From: Variovorax saccharolyticus
Lineage (GTDB): Bacteria > Pseudomonadota > Gammaproteobacteria > Burkholderiales > Burkholderiaceae_C
DNA: 64,000 nucleotides
Direction of reading: 5' to 3'
Assembly: GCF_030316765.1 (NCBI RefSeq)
Contig: NZ_JASZYT010000001.1
Location: 1,116,001-1,180,000 of the forward strand
Shown piece by piece: positions 22,135 to 34,446 of the stretch. The notes below the pieces were generated by a model that ran no database searches, had not been told where the DNA came from, and worked only from the letters and a program-made list of their open reading frames with translations. Position numbers and translations under genes: made by a program. The number at the start of each line of letters is the position of its first letter. The first letter of the stretch is position 1.

Positions 22135-23022
22135 GTGGACAGATTGGGTGCATTGAGCGTCTTTGTCCGGGCATCCGAGGCCCGCAGTTTCACGATCGCC
22201 GGCCAGCAACTCGGGATTTCCTCATCGGCGGTGAGCAAGGCCATCGTGCGATTGGAGGAGCGGCTGGGGGTGCGGCTTTTTCATCGGTCGACGCGCACCG
22301 TGAGCCTAACGCCGGAGGGCAACTCGTTTCTCGCGCGGTGCAGGCGAATACTTGCCGAGATCGAGGCCGCAGAACTCGAGCTTTCCGAGGCGCAGAGTTC
22401 GCCTCGGGGAAGGCTTCGGGTCAGCATGCCGTCGGTTGGCATGCTCTTCCTGCCCACGCTGGCGGCATTCAAGCGTCTTTATCCCGATGTCGAGCTCGAT
22501 ATCGATTGCAGCGACCGGCTGGTCGATGTGATCGAAGAGGGATTCGATGCCGTGATCCGCACGGGCGTGCCGGCCGACTCCAGGCTGATGGCTCGGGTCA
22601 TCGGTTCGTATCGGCGCGTGATCGTCGGGTCGCCGGACTACTTCGAACGAACGGGACGCCCCTCCAAGCCGGAGGATCTCGAGCGGCATGCCTGCTTTCT
22701 CTATCGCTATCCCAGCACGGGAAAGCTGGATGGCTGGCCACTTGGCGAAGGCACACGCGGACGGGCGCCCGAGCTGGCCCTCGGCATGGTGACCAACACG
22801 CTCGACCCGCTCGTCTCCTTCGTGGAACAAGGGCTGGGTGTGGCGTGCATCCCGGATATCGCCATCAGGCGCCAGCTCGAGGCCGGCTCTCTCGAGACGG
22901 TCCTCGACGACTTCAACGAGGACTGCACGACCTTCCGCATCCTGTGGCCGTCGAGTCGCCACTTGTCACCACGGCTGCGCGGGTTCGTGGACTTCATGGC
23001 CGAAAAGCTGTTCCCCCTTTGA
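22135..23022 (+). CDS. LysR-family transcriptional regulator
   Basis: A 295-residue regulator with an N-terminal winged helix-turn-helix (LSVFVRASEARSFTIAGQQLG, SSSAVSKAIVRLEERLGVRL) and a periplasmic-binding-like effector domain. The GTG at 22135 is chosen because GGAGGT lies at 22123-22128, six bases upstream; the frame is open further but without coding character. Its divergent neighbour is the MFS exporter at 20849-22045, the likely target. Confidence 0.92.
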   Translation: MDRLGALSVFVRASEARSFTIAGQQLGISSSAVSKAIVRLEERLGVRLFHRSTRTVSLTPEGNSFLARCRRILAEIEAAELELSEAQSSPRGRLRVSMPSVGMLFLPTLAAFKRLYPDVELDIDCSDRLVDVIEEGFDAVIRTGVPADSRLMARVIGSYRRVIVGSPDYFERTGRPSKPEDLERHACFLYRYPSTGKLDGWPLGEGTRGRAPELALGMVTNTLDPLVSFVEQGLGVACIPDIAIRRQLEAGSLETVLDDFNEDCTTFRILWPSSRHLSPRLRGFVDFMAEKLFPL

Positions 23023-23058
23023 TGACTTGGATGCGGGCCTACCGCCAGGGAATGCTTC

Positions 23059-23583
23059 ATGTCGTCGAGCCTCTTCTTCGCACTTCGGCCCGATGCGCTT
23101 GCTGCTGGCCGGGCCATGGAAATTGCTGCACGCCTGCGCTTCGACCATGGCCTGAGGACCCCGGCGACCGCCGTGGAGCGGCTGCATGTCACGCTTCATC
23201 ACCTGGGCGCGCTGAAGGAAGAAACCGTGGCTCGCGCGCTGCGTGCCGCCGCGACCCTGGACAGCCCGGCATTCGAAGTCCGCTTCGACATGGCCATGAG
23301 CTTCAAGTCCGGCGCGAAGAAGCGCCCGCTCGTCCTGCTCAACCGGGAAGCACTGCAGCCGCTGCAGGATTTCCGATCCACCTTGGGTGTTGCGTTGTCC
23401 CTCCATGGGGTGGATGTCGACGATGGAAGCTTCACGCCGCACCTCACGCTGCTTCGCGACGTGCGAGCCGTGCCCGAGCAGTCGGTGGAGCCGGTGGCCT
23501 GGAACGCCCGTGAGTTCGTCCTGCTCCAGAGTCTCGTCGGCGAGGGGCGGTACGTGGCGCTCGGGCGATGGCCCTTGAACTGA
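23059..23583 (+). CDS. thpR: RNA 2',3'-cyclic phosphodiesterase (2H family)
   Basis: A 174-residue 2H phosphoesterase. Both catalytic HxTx motifs are present: H43-V-T45 in RLHVTLHHLG and H128-L-T130 in FTPHLTLLRD. Family members hydrolyse 2',3'-cyclic phosphate ends of RNA and can ligate tRNA halves in vitro. It lies 36 bases after the LysR gene. The right neighbour is a decayed AbiEii gene. Confidence 0.9.
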   Translation: MSSSLFFALRPDALAAGRAMEIAARLRFDHGLRTPATAVERLHVTLHHLGALKEETVARALRAAATLDSPAFEVRFDMAMSFKSGAKKRPLVLLNREALQPLQDFRSTLGVALSLHGVDVDDGSFTPHLTLLRDVRAVPEQSVEPVAWNAREFVLLQSLVGEGRYVALGRWPLN

Positions 23584-23619
23584 AAACCAAAGGGCCGTGC
23601 TGTGTGATTTGAGAAAGTT

Positions 23620-23650
23620 ATTTTTATCGTAGCCAGGCTACGATAAAAAT
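23620..23650. promoter_or_regulatory. 31-base perfect palindrome, probable relic operator of an AbiE system
   Basis: Arms ATTTTTATCGTAGCC (23620-23634) and GGCTACGATAAAAAT (23636-23650) around a single central A. It is very AT-rich compared with the surroundings. It precedes the decayed AbiEii toxin gene with no AbiEi antitoxin gene left between. AbiEi proteins repress through inverted repeats, so an orphan operator is plausible; a palindromic terminator for thpR is the alternative. Confidence 0.55.
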
Positions 23651-23682
23651 CTCTATTTCAATCTCGCCAAGTTTTGAAAGGT

Positions 23683-24167
23683 GTGAATGAAATCGCATGG
23701 AGCAACCAAGCGCCGCAGGTGTTCGTGGACGACACGTTCGCGCTGAAGGGTGGAACCGCGATCAATCTCTTCGTGCGCGACATGCCGCGCTTGTCGGTGG
23801 ATCTCAGACGCATGCGCCGGTGACCGCGCGAGACCCTGATGGCCGACCTGGAGATCATGCAGTTGTTCGCGCACGAAGGCATCACGCCTGCCATCCGGCG
23901 CGCCTTCGTGGCCTACCTGGCCAGCAGCAACCGGCCGGTGAACGAGGTCTTGTTTCCGCCGCTGTGCGACATCCGGCACGCCTTCGAACCCAACTGTCGC
24001 TGGTGGCCGGCGCACCCGAATGGGCGTTGCTGGACGTCGCCGATCTCGAACACCTGCCGGGCGTACGGTGGAAACAGCAGAACCTGGCGCAGTTGCAGAA
24101 GACCAACCCGAAGAAGTTTGCCGAGCAGGCAGACCTGCTGGCCGCTCGGCTGAGCGGGCTCGGATGA
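23683..24167 (+). pseudogene. Decayed AbiEii/AbiGii nucleotidyltransferase toxin
   Basis: Two detached parts of one toxin family are visible. The first frame (23683-23823) contains the nucleotidyltransferase signature FALKGGTAINLFVRDMPRLS followed by VDL and then stops. In full-length proteins this is followed by the catalytic D-x-D region and about 150 residues, which are missing. The second part (from about 23839) matches the C-terminus: LMADLEIMQLFAHEGI, FVAYLASSNRPVNEVL and DIRHAFEPN. After a frame change near 23990 it continues PEWALLDVADLEHLPGVRWK up to the stop at 24165-24167. The gene thus carries at least one large internal deletion and one frameshift and cannot make an active toxin. 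Confidence 0.82.
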
Positions 24168-24195
24168 TCGTGATCTCCGACGATGGCTGCGTGCC

Positions 24196-25590
<1,395 letters not shown>

Positions 25591-25597
25591 CGCCCGA

Positions 25598-26767
25598 CTA
25601 TGCGGCCGCCAGCTGCTGCTTGACAAGCGCCACCCAGTAGGCGGCGCCGAGCGGCAGGATGCGGTCGTTGAAGTCGTAGTACGGGTTGTGCACCGGCGGG
25701 TCGTTCGGGCCCTCGCCGGCGCCGATGCCGATGTAGGCGCCGGGCCGCTTCTGCAGCATGAAGGCGAAGTCCTCCGAGCCCATCGCGGGCGGGATGTCGG
25801 TGTGCACCTGCGCCTCGCCGACCAGGCTGGCGGCCGCGGCGACTGCGGCCGCCGTCTCGGTGGCGGTGTTGACCACGCCCGGGTAGCCGCGCATGTACTT
25901 GAGCGCCACCGTGGCGCCATGGGTCTGCGCCATGCCGGCGCAGATCTGGTTCATCGCCGCCTCGACCTTGTCCTGGATGGCGGCATCGAGGGCGCGCGCG
26001 GTGCCGCGCAGCACCACCGTCTCGGGCACCACGTTCCAGGTGTCGCCGCCGTGGATCTGGGTCACGCTGACCACCGCCGATTCGGTGGCGCCGATGCGCC
26101 GGCTGACGATGGTCTGCAGCGCGTTGACCAGTTGCGCCGAGATCATCACCGGGTCGATGCCGGTCTCGGGCATCGCGCCGTGGCACCCCTTGCCGGTGAT
26201 CACGATCTCGAAGGTGTCGAGGTAGGCGGTCATGGTGCCGGTGCGGATGCCGAACTGGCCGCGCGGCATGCCCGGGAAGTTGTGCATGCCGTAGACCGCG
26301 TCGGCGGGGAACTGCTCGAACAGCCCTTCATCGACCATCTTGCGGCCGCCGCCCTCGTTCTCCTCGGCCGGCTGGAAGACGAAGTGGACCGTGCCCTGGA
26401 ACGGCTTGTGCCGCGCCAGGTGGTCGGCCGCGCCGAGCAGCATCGCGGTGTGGCCGTCGTGGCCGCAGCCGTGCATCTTGCCGGCGCAGGTGGACTTGTG
26501 GGCGCGCTCCCCGAGTTCGGTCATGTTGAGCGCATCGAGGTCGGCGCGCAGCGCGATGCTCGGGCCCTCGCCATTCTTGAGCGTGCCGACCACGCCGGTG
26601 CCGGCCAGGCCGCGATGCACCGGGATGCCCATCAGCATCAGGGCGTTGGCGACCACGTTGGCGGTGCGGTGCTCCTCGAAGGCGGTCTCGGGGTTGGCGT
26701 GGATGTCGTGGCGCCAGGCCAGCATGCGCTGGCGGGTGTCTTCGGCGATCTCGGGTTCGCGGTACAT
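25598..26767 (-). CDS. M20-family amidohydrolase (aminoacylase/hippurate hydrolase type)
   Basis: A 389-residue zinc peptidase of the M20D group, which splits N-acyl amino acids or similar amides. Visible metal and catalytic parts are [20 protein letters not shown] (C101, H103), [13 protein letters not shown] and, near the C-terminus, [10 protein letters not shown]. The dimerisation domain sits in the middle. The neighbours are a DUF3100 membrane protein upstream (22-base gap) and L-serine dehydratase downstream, so an N-acyl-serine or a related conjugate is a reasonable but unproved substrate. Confidence 0.92.
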   Translation of the reverse strand: MYREPEIAEDTRQRMLAWRHDIHANPETAFEEHRTANVVANALMLMGIPVHRGLAGTGVVGTLKNGEGPSIALRADLDALNMTELGERAHKSTCAGKMHGCGHDGHTAMLLGAADHLARHKPFQGTVHFVFQPAEENEGGGRKMVDEGLFEQFPADAVYGMHNFPGMPRGQFGIRTGTMTAYLDTFEIVITGKGCHGAMPETGIDPVMISAQLVNALQTIVSRRIGATESAVVSVTQIHGGDTWNVVPETVVLRGTARALDAAIQDKVEAAMNQICAGMAQTHGATVALKYMRGYPGVVNTATETAAAVAAAASLVGEAQVHTDIPPAMGSEDFAFMLQKRPGAYIGIGAGEGPNDPPVHNPYYDFNDRILPLGAAYWVALVKQQLAAA

Positions 26768-26789
26768 GGGGCGTTGGGTCTCGATGGGG

Positions 26790-28124
26790 TCAGTGGAAGA
26801 ATTCGGCGATCAGGGTCGCGCCGAGGAAGGTGCCGGCGGTGGCGGTCAGCGAGACCACCACGATGCGCCAGCCCAGCTGGCGGAACATCGGCAGGTCCTT
26901 GGCGACCGAGAAGCCGGCCAGCGCCAGCACCGGCGTGGTGAAGGCCAGGAAGTTGAGCTTGGCGGTGAGCGCGATCAGCGCATCGGAGAACGGCAGCAGG
27001 CCCGGAATGCCGACCACCGTGGCCACCAGCGAAAGCACCAGCACCATCGGCATCCTCGGCAGCAGGCGCTTGACCAGCCCGACCGCCAGCACCACGGCGA
27101 TGACGGCCAGCATGCCGGCCAGCGACTGCAGCATCGGCACCTTGAACGACAGCAGGTTGCCGATCATCACGCCGCCGGCCATCAGGACGCAGGCGACCAG
27201 GTTGTCGACCAGCCGAAGTTCCGGGGCGGCGACCCCGGCCACGCCGGCGAGCGAGGCGGTATCGGCCGACTGGCGCTTCGAGAAGCGACCGAGCACCGGT
27301 TCGAGCTTGCCGTAGAGCCACGAGCAAAGCGGCAGCGACAGGAACAGCGTGAAATAGAAGCCGACCACCGTGGTCAGCAGGTTCGAGGCGGCCGCGATCG
27401 CGGTCAGCTGCTTGACCATCTCGGGCGGCTGCTGGGCGCTGATGGCGCCGATGGCGGCAGCCATCAGGCTGCCCGAGCCGACGCCGGCGCCCATCGCGAG
27501 CGAGCGCGGGTCGAAGATGCCGAGGCTGGTGACGAAGCCCGCGAGGACCGCGATGAAGAGGGCACCGAGCACGGTGCCGGTGATGTACTCGGCCAGCACG
27601 CCGCGGCCCTCGGCCGAGGCCATGCCGTACTTCTCTCCGATGATCGCCAGGTTGCCCTCGCGGCCGACCGAGAAGGTGGCGCCCACCGCCTCGCGCTTGA
27701 TGCCGAGCAGCAGGGCCAGCGGCAGGCCCAGCGCCAGGGTGCCGAAGGCATGGCCGAATTCCTGGAACACCAGCGCCCAGCCGGCCTGCCGCACGTAGGG
27801 CAGGGCGGAGCCGACCGTCAAGCCGAGCTTGACGATGAACAGCAGCAGCCCGGCATTGAGCAGGCCGCCGGCGTAGGACTGCAGGCCGGTGTGGATGCGC
27901 AGCGCCGAAGGCGTGCGGCGCGCGGCGATGCCCCAGGCGGCCGCCAGCAGCAGGGCCCACAGCATCGGCAGCAGCACCACCTTGCCCGGGCCCAGCTTGA
28001 ACTGCGCGGAGCCGATCAGCTCGGCGATGGTGACGACGACCAGGGCCACGACGACCAGCTTGAGCTTGTCGCGGGCGGTGGAGTCCAGCGCTTCGGGCGC
28101 GAGCGCGGCGGTGGCGGATGTCAT
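26790..28124 (-). CDS. DUF3100-family integral membrane protein, putative transporter
   Basis: A 444-residue protein with about ten hydrophobic helices and conserved glycine-rich loops (VGREGNLAIIGEKYG, MGAGVGSGSLMAA). This fits the DUF3100 family, whose members look like carriers but lack a defined substrate. The ATG at 28124 (MTSATAAL...) is preferred over an upstream in-frame ATG that would cross the regulatory palindromes. It opens the operon DUF3100 - M20 - sdaA and faces a LysR gene. Confidence 0.85.
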   Translation of the reverse strand: MTSATAALAPEALDSTARDKLKLVVVALVVVTIAELIGSAQFKLGPGKVVLLPMLWALLLAAAWGIAARRTPSALRIHTGLQSYAGGLLNAGLLLFIVKLGLTVGSALPYVRQAGWALVFQEFGHAFGTLALGLPLALLLGIKREAVGATFSVGREGNLAIIGEKYGMASAEGRGVLAEYITGTVLGALFIAVLAGFVTSLGIFDPRSLAMGAGVGSGSLMAAAIGAISAQQPPEMVKQLTAIAAASNLLTTVVGFYFTLFLSLPLCSWLYGKLEPVLGRFSKRQSADTASLAGVAGVAAPELRLVDNLVACVLMAGGVMIGNLLSFKVPMLQSLAGMLAVIAVVLAVGLVKRLLPRMPMVLVLSLVATVVGIPGLLPFSDALIALTAKLNFLAFTTPVLALAGFSVAKDLPMFRQLGWRIVVVSLTATAGTFLGATLIAEFFH

Positions 28125-28173
28125 GGGGCTTCGATCTCTTCTGCGATGGGATGCAGCGAGTCTCAAAGAAAGA

Positions 28174-28192
28174 AGTCATTGCATCAATGACT
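28174..28192. promoter_or_regulatory. Palindrome in the DUF3100/LysR intergenic region (site 1)
   Basis: AGTCATTG (28174-28181) - CAT - CAATGACT (28185-28192), a perfect inverted repeat. It shares the element ATTGCAT with site 2. Likely LysR or other regulator binding site; inference. Confidence 0.55.
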
Positions 28193-28207
28193 AAAATTCA
28201 GGATCTT

Positions 28208-28226
28208 TGTTGCATTGAATGCAACA
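28208..28226. promoter_or_regulatory. Palindrome in the DUF3100/LysR intergenic region (site 2)
   Basis: TGTTGCATT-G-AATGCAACA at 28208-28226, a perfect 19-base palindrome that contains the T-N11-A spacing typical of LysR boxes. It lies 16 bases before the chosen LysR start codon, where an autorepressing regulator would bind. Confidence 0.62.
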
Positions 28227-28242
28227 CTCCAGGAGTGAGGAC

Positions 28243-29181
28243 ATGGACGACAAGCTGGACACGAGGCGCTTGCGCTACTTCATGCAGGTGCTCGAAAGCG
28301 GCTCGGTCCGCGGCGCCGCCGAGGTGCTCGACATGGACCCGTCGGCGGTCAGCCGGGCCGTCGGCCTGCTCGAGAAGGAATGCGGCACGCTGCTGCTGGA
28401 GCGCCGCGGCCGCGGGGTCGCGCCGACCGACGCCGGCGAACTGCTCTCTGTCTACCTGCGCCGCCAGGAGAGCCAGAAGCAGCACCTGCTGGCCCAGATG
28501 GACGCCATCCGCAAGGTCGAGCGGGGCCACATCGACATCGTCGCCGGCGAGGGCTACATCGACTGGCTCATGCGCCACAGCCTGCAGACCTTCATGCGCT
28601 CTCATCCGGCGATCACGGTGTCGCTCGAGGTCGGCAGCAGCGACGAGATCGTGCGCCGCGTGATCGACGAGCGTGCCCACATCGGGCTGCTGTTCCAGCC
28701 GCCCCGGGACGAGCGCCTGCGCTCGCACCACTCGCACCCGCAGCCGATCCAGGCGCTGGTGCTCGCGACCCATCCGCTGGCGCGGCTGGGCCGACCGCTG
28801 AGGCTGGCCGACCTGATGCCCTATCCGGGCGCCACGCTGCAGCGCAGCTTCGGGGTGCGCCAGCACATCGAGGCGGCCGAGATCGGCGAGGGCGTGCGGC
28901 TGCCGACCCTGCTGACCACCACCTCGTTCAGCGCGCTCGGCTACTTCGTCGTCGCCGGGCTGGGCTACGCGCTGAGCACGCGCATGTCGCTGCCGCCGCA
29001 CCTGGACACGGCGGCGGTGGCCGAGCTGCCGATGAAGAACCCGCTGCTGCACCAGGGCCGGTCGCACGTGATCTCGCGCCACGGCCGCATGCTGGCACCC
29101 GCCGCGACGGAACTGCTGCGCCTGATCGTGAGCGACATGGCCGGCACCATGGGCGCGGCCGCGCGGGAGCCGGCAGGCTGA
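28243..29181 (+). CDS. LysR-family transcriptional regulator of the DUF3100-M20-sdaA operon
   Basis: A 312-residue LysR regulator: DTRRLRYFMQVLESGSVRGA then DPSAVSRAVGLLEKE forms the DNA-binding helix-turn-helix, with an effector domain after residue 95. The ATG at 28243 is chosen because GGAG and GAGG lie within ten bases upstream; the alternative ATG at 28219 sits inside the palindrome. Divergent orientation and two palindromes suggest control of the serine-linked operon. It ends 12 bases before the convergent secreted-protein gene. Confidence 0.92.
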   Translation: MDDKLDTRRLRYFMQVLESGSVRGAAEVLDMDPSAVSRAVGLLEKECGTLLLERRGRGVAPTDAGELLSVYLRRQESQKQHLLAQMDAIRKVERGHIDIVAGEGYIDWLMRHSLQTFMRSHPAITVSLEVGSSDEIVRRVIDERAHIGLLFQPPRDERLRSHHSHPQPIQALVLATHPLARLGRPLRLADLMPYPGATLQRSFGVRQHIEAAEIGEGVRLPTLLTTTSFSALGYFVVAGLGYALSTRMSLPPHLDTAAVAELPMKNPLLHQGRSHVISRHGRMLAPAATELLRLIVSDMAGTMGAAAREPAG

Positions 29182-29193
29182 GCCCTCAGGGCG

Positions 29194-29883
29194 TCAGCAA
29201 GCGCTGCCCAGCTGGGTCTTGCTCTGCTGGAGCGGCCTGGCGCCGCGCGCGATCAACGGCTGCACCACACCGCTGGCGAAGGCCTTGCGCTCGGCGCCGG
29301 TGTCCTTGCCGTTGGTCGACACCTCGAAGGCCTGCCGGCCGCCGGGCAGGCTCCAGCGTTCGATCTTGATGCCCCGGGAACTCATGCGCAACATGCTGCT
29401 GCTGCAGTCGAGCGGCTTGGCCATGAAGCGCGCCGGCAGCAGGTCGGCGATGCGGCCGTCGGCCGCGCAGCTGCGCGAGTAGTTGGTCTTGGTCACGCCC
29501 TCGGCGCTCCAGCCGATGTCGACCTCCTTCTGGCGCTTGGCATCGACCTTGAAGGGGCAGCGCCAGTCGGCCTGCGCCCCTTGCGACGGGAAGGCGACGG
29601 GGCTTCGCAGCTTGTACATCGACTCCATCTGGCCCCCGGAGAGCCGCTCGCGGGCGATCGCGCTGGCGCCCGGCGGCGCATCGGCGGGCTGCACGATGCT
29701 GAAGTAGCGGACCTCGAAGCTCTTGCGCTTGCCTTCGGGAAGGCGCAGCGCCTCGGCGACCGCCTCGATCGTGGCCGGGCCGCCTTCCGCCGGGTCCCAG
29801 CGGACCGCGAACTCGGCGTCGGCCGCAGCCTGCGCCGCGCTGGCCGCCAGCAGGCACGCCGCCGCGAGGCTGCTGCGCTTCAT
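29194..29883 (-). CDS. Secreted hypothetical protein
   Basis: A 229-residue protein with a clear signal peptide (MKRSSLAAACLLAASAAQA). The mature part is hydrophilic with six or so cysteines scattered (WRCPF, SRSCAADG, LDCSSSM, final C), so disulfides are likely. I do not recognise a family. It is the last of a minus-strand run, six bases after the phospholipase-D-like gene, which itself follows an ABC exporter gene. Confidence 0.72.
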   Translation of the reverse strand: MKRSSLAAACLLAASAAQAAADAEFAVRWDPAEGGPATIEAVAEALRLPEGKRKSFEVRYFSIVQPADAPPGASAIARERLSGGQMESMYKLRSPVAFPSQGAQADWRCPFKVDAKRQKEVDIGWSAEGVTKTNYSRSCAADGRIADLLPARFMAKPLDCSSSMLRMSSRGIKIERWSLPGGRQAFEVSTNGKDTGAERKAFASGVVQPLIARGARPLQQSKTQLGSAC

Positions 29884-29889
29884 GGCGAC

Positions 29890-30921
29890 TCAGCCTTTCG
29901 CCTTGTGCTTCTTCGGCTTGTCCGCCGCCACCGGCGTGTCGCCGCCGTCCAGCACCAGCTTGCTCGGATCGAGCTGGCGCTTTTGCAGGTCGTGCAGCAG
30001 GCCGGCGTCGCTGAGGTCGATCTTGTGCGAAGACTCCCAGTCGCGGCGCGCCGTATCCTCGAGCCGCTGCACCGTGCCCGCGTGGTCGGTCTCGATCGCC
30101 AGTTCGCGCCGGCCGTCGAAGCTGCCCGGCGCCAGGTTGATCGAGCCCACGATGGCCCGCTTGCCGTCGGCCAGCATCATCTTCGCGTGCAGCTTCAGGT
30201 GCTTCATGGTGTGCACCTTGGCGCCCACGTCCTGCAGGATCCGCAGCCCGCCCACGCCCTCGATCAGCTTCTCGGCCTTGAGCGAATGCGGCGGCTTGGT
30301 CAGGATGTGGACTTTGACGCCGCGCGTCGCCGCGCGCACCAGGCGCTCGATGATCACCGTGTCCTGGTAGCGCTCGTTCTGCACCCACAGCGAGTGCTGC
30401 GCGCCGTCGATGAAGGCCGCCACGCGCTGGCGGCCGTTGTCGGGACACCAGATCAGGCGCGACTCGGGGTGGGGCGTGAAGTCCTCGTGCGCCCAGTCGG
30501 CATCGAAGCAGGCCACCATCTCGCGGGTCTCGAGGTCGTGCGTCGTGACGACCGCGTAGTCGCGTGTCTCGGTCAGGTCCTTGGGCTCCCAGTTGAGCGA
30601 TTCGACGAAGCCGGTCTGGTGATCGACCACCATCGACTTCTGGTGCGTCAGGTCGAACTTCGGGTTGCTGTCGCGCACCTCGATGCCGGCCTCGACCAGC
30701 GCCTTGCGCGATGCCTCGTTCTCGGTCTCTCCGGTGCGGCGCGCCGGATTGAGCATGACGCGGACCTTCACGCCGCGCTGCTTGGCGGCGATGACCGCCC
30801 CGAGCAGCGTCTCGTCGGTGAACAGGAACATGCGGATGTTCAGCGCCAGCTTGGCCGAATTGATCGCATCGAGGATCGGCTTGGCGGTGTCATCGGGCAG
30901 AACGATCAATCTGTGGGACAT
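29890..30921 (-). CDS. Phospholipase D-like (HKD) family protein
   Basis: A 343-residue protein with both HKD catalytic motifs: H93-Q-K95...D100 in THQKSMVVDH and H245-A-K247...D252 in LHAKMMLADGKRAIVGSINL. Two HKD halves give one active site that transfers phosphatidyl groups through a phosphohistidine. Unlike cardiolipin synthase it has no N-terminal membrane helices or signal peptide, so it should be cytoplasmic or peripheral. It lies seven bases after an MsbA-type ABC exporter gene, suggesting a lipid-related role (inference). Confidence 0.9.
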   Translation of the reverse strand: MSHRLIVLPDDTAKPILDAINSAKLALNIRMFLFTDETLLGAVIAAKQRGVKVRVMLNPARRTGETENEASRKALVEAGIEVRDSNPKFDLTHQKSMVVDHQTGFVESLNWEPKDLTETRDYAVVTTHDLETREMVACFDADWAHEDFTPHPESRLIWCPDNGRQRVAAFIDGAQHSLWVQNERYQDTVIIERLVRAATRGVKVHILTKPPHSLKAEKLIEGVGGLRILQDVGAKVHTMKHLKLHAKMMLADGKRAIVGSINLAPGSFDGRRELAIETDHAGTVQRLEDTARRDWESSHKIDLSDAGLLHDLQKRQLDPSKLVLDGGDTPVAADKPKKHKAKG

Positions 30922-30928
30922 GATTTCC

Positions 30929-32830
<1,902 letters not shown>

Positions 32831-32940
32831 GCGGAAGGCTGGAAGTGCAGGGGCCCTGCGAACTGCTGGGATTGTGAGCGTAGGGCCGCGGCCAATGCAA
32901 GCGCAGGCAGGGCGCTCGCGCGCCCGGGCACAATTCGGGC

Positions 32941-34446
32941 ATGAGGCAATGGTTGCGTACGCAAGGGGGCTGGTGGCTCGCATGGCTGCTGGTCGCCGGC
33001 AGCGGTGCGCTCTGGCTCGCGCGTGGCGAGCTGCGGCAGCTGCGCGAGGATTTCGAGGTCAACGGCCGCATCGCCCATCGGCTCATGAGCCAGCAGGTGG
33101 TGCAGTACGACGCCGTGCTGGCGACGCTGGCGCTGCTCGAGCCGGTGCCGGGCGCCGCCCGCTCCGAGCGCCGGCTGCCTTCGGTCTATCCCTCGATCCT
33201 CGATGTCGAACGGCGCGAGGCCGATGGCGCCTGGCCGGAACCCTCGCTCGGCCCGGCCGAGGCGCGCTCGCGCGAACTGCAGCGCCCCGAGTTCGTCGCC
33301 GACGACTTCGCCAGCGGCCGCTACCGGCTGGTGGTCGGGGCCCGGCCGGTCAGCTATGCGCTCGCGATCGACCTCGCCACCGCGGTGCCCTGGCGCGACT
33401 GGCCGATGGACCCGAAGACCAGCCCGGTGCGCGTGACGCTCGAGCACGCGGGCCAGCGCTTCGTGGTGCAGCCGGGCGCCGCGGCCGCCGCGGGCGGCTG
33501 GCACTTCGACTTCCGCAAGCAGCTGGCCTCGGAAAGCCAGGCCTTCGAGCTGGTCGCCTCACGGCGGGTCGCCTGGACCGAATTGCCCTGGGCCGCGATG
33601 GCGGCCTGGTCGGTCGCGATGGGCGTGGCGCTTGGCGGCGCCTATGCGCTGCGGCGCCAGCGCATCGCGCGCCGCCGCGCCGAGGAGCTGCTGCGTCTCG
33701 GGCAGGTGGCGCGGCTCAACGCCCTGGGGGAACTCGCGGCCGGCATGGCGCACGAACTCAACCAGCCGCTGACCGCGGTGCTGGCCAACACCCAGGCAGC
33801 CCAGCGCCTGCTGGCCGACGAGCCGCCCGAACTGGCCACGGCACGGGCGGCGATGAAGCAGGCGGCCGAGCAGGCGCGCCGCGCCGCCGACGTGGTGGGC
33901 CGGCTGCGGCGCGTCATTGAACGGCCCGACCGGCAGGCTGGCGTGCGTGCGGTGGCGCTCCAGGAGGCGCTGCGCAGCGCGCTTCACCTGCTGGCGCCGG
34001 AGCTGGCCCGGCGTTCGGTGGCGCCGGTCGTCGAAGACGCCGCGCCTTCGTCCGTGCTGGTGCTGGCCGATCCGGTGGCGCTGGAGCAGATCGTCCACAA
34101 CCTGCTGATGAACGCGCTGCAGGCGCTCGACGGGTCGCCGCCCGCCGAGCGCCGCCTGCGCCTCAGCATCGGCATCGAGGCCGGCCGCGGCGTGCTTGGC
34201 GTGATCGACAACGGACCCGGGCTGTCGGCCGAAGCCCTGCCGCGGGTCTTCGAACCTTTCTTCAGCACGCGCGAAGGCGGGCTCGGGCTCGGCTTGAGCC
34301 TCTCCGAGACGCTGGCCAGCGGCATGGGCGGCTCGCTCGAGGTGGCGCCTGCCGAGCCGCGCGGCGCCCGCTTCACACTGCGGCTGCCGCTGGCGAAGCC
34401 CGAAGGCGCTCGCGCCGCAGTGCACAGCACGGAGGCTGCCGAATGA
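32941..34446 (+). CDS. Membrane sensor histidine kinase
   Basis: A 501-residue kinase. Helices near residues 11-27 and 215-235 flank a periplasmic sensor domain of about 185 residues. The phosphoacceptor is H271 in AGMAHELNQPLTAV. The N box HNLLMNALQAL and the G boxes DNGPGLS and EGGLGLGLSLS are intact. A CACAAT -10-like box at 32929-32934 would put the transcript start at or next to the ATG, suggesting a leaderless mRNA. The C-terminal codons are part of a 52-base tandem duplication that extends into the response regulator junction. Confidence 0.94.
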   Translation: MRQWLRTQGGWWLAWLLVAGSGALWLARGELRQLREDFEVNGRIAHRLMSQQVVQYDAVLATLALLEPVPGAARSERRLPSVYPSILDVERREADGAWPEPSLGPAEARSRELQRPEFVADDFASGRYRLVVGARPVSYALAIDLATAVPWRDWPMDPKTSPVRVTLEHAGQRFVVQPGAAAAAGGWHFDFRKQLASESQAFELVASRRVAWTELPWAAMAAWSVAMGVALGGAYALRRQRIARRRAEELLRLGQVARLNALGELAAGMAHELNQPLTAVLANTQAAQRLLADEPPELATARAAMKQAAEQARRAADVVGRLRRVIERPDRQAGVRAVALQEALRSALHLLAPELARRSVAPVVEDAAPSSVLVLADPVALEQIVHNLLMNALQALDGSPPAERRLRLSIGIEAGRGVLGVIDNGPGLSAEALPRVFEPFFSTREGGLGLGLSLSETLASGMGGSLEVAPAEPRGARFTLRLPLAKPEGARAAVHSTEAAE

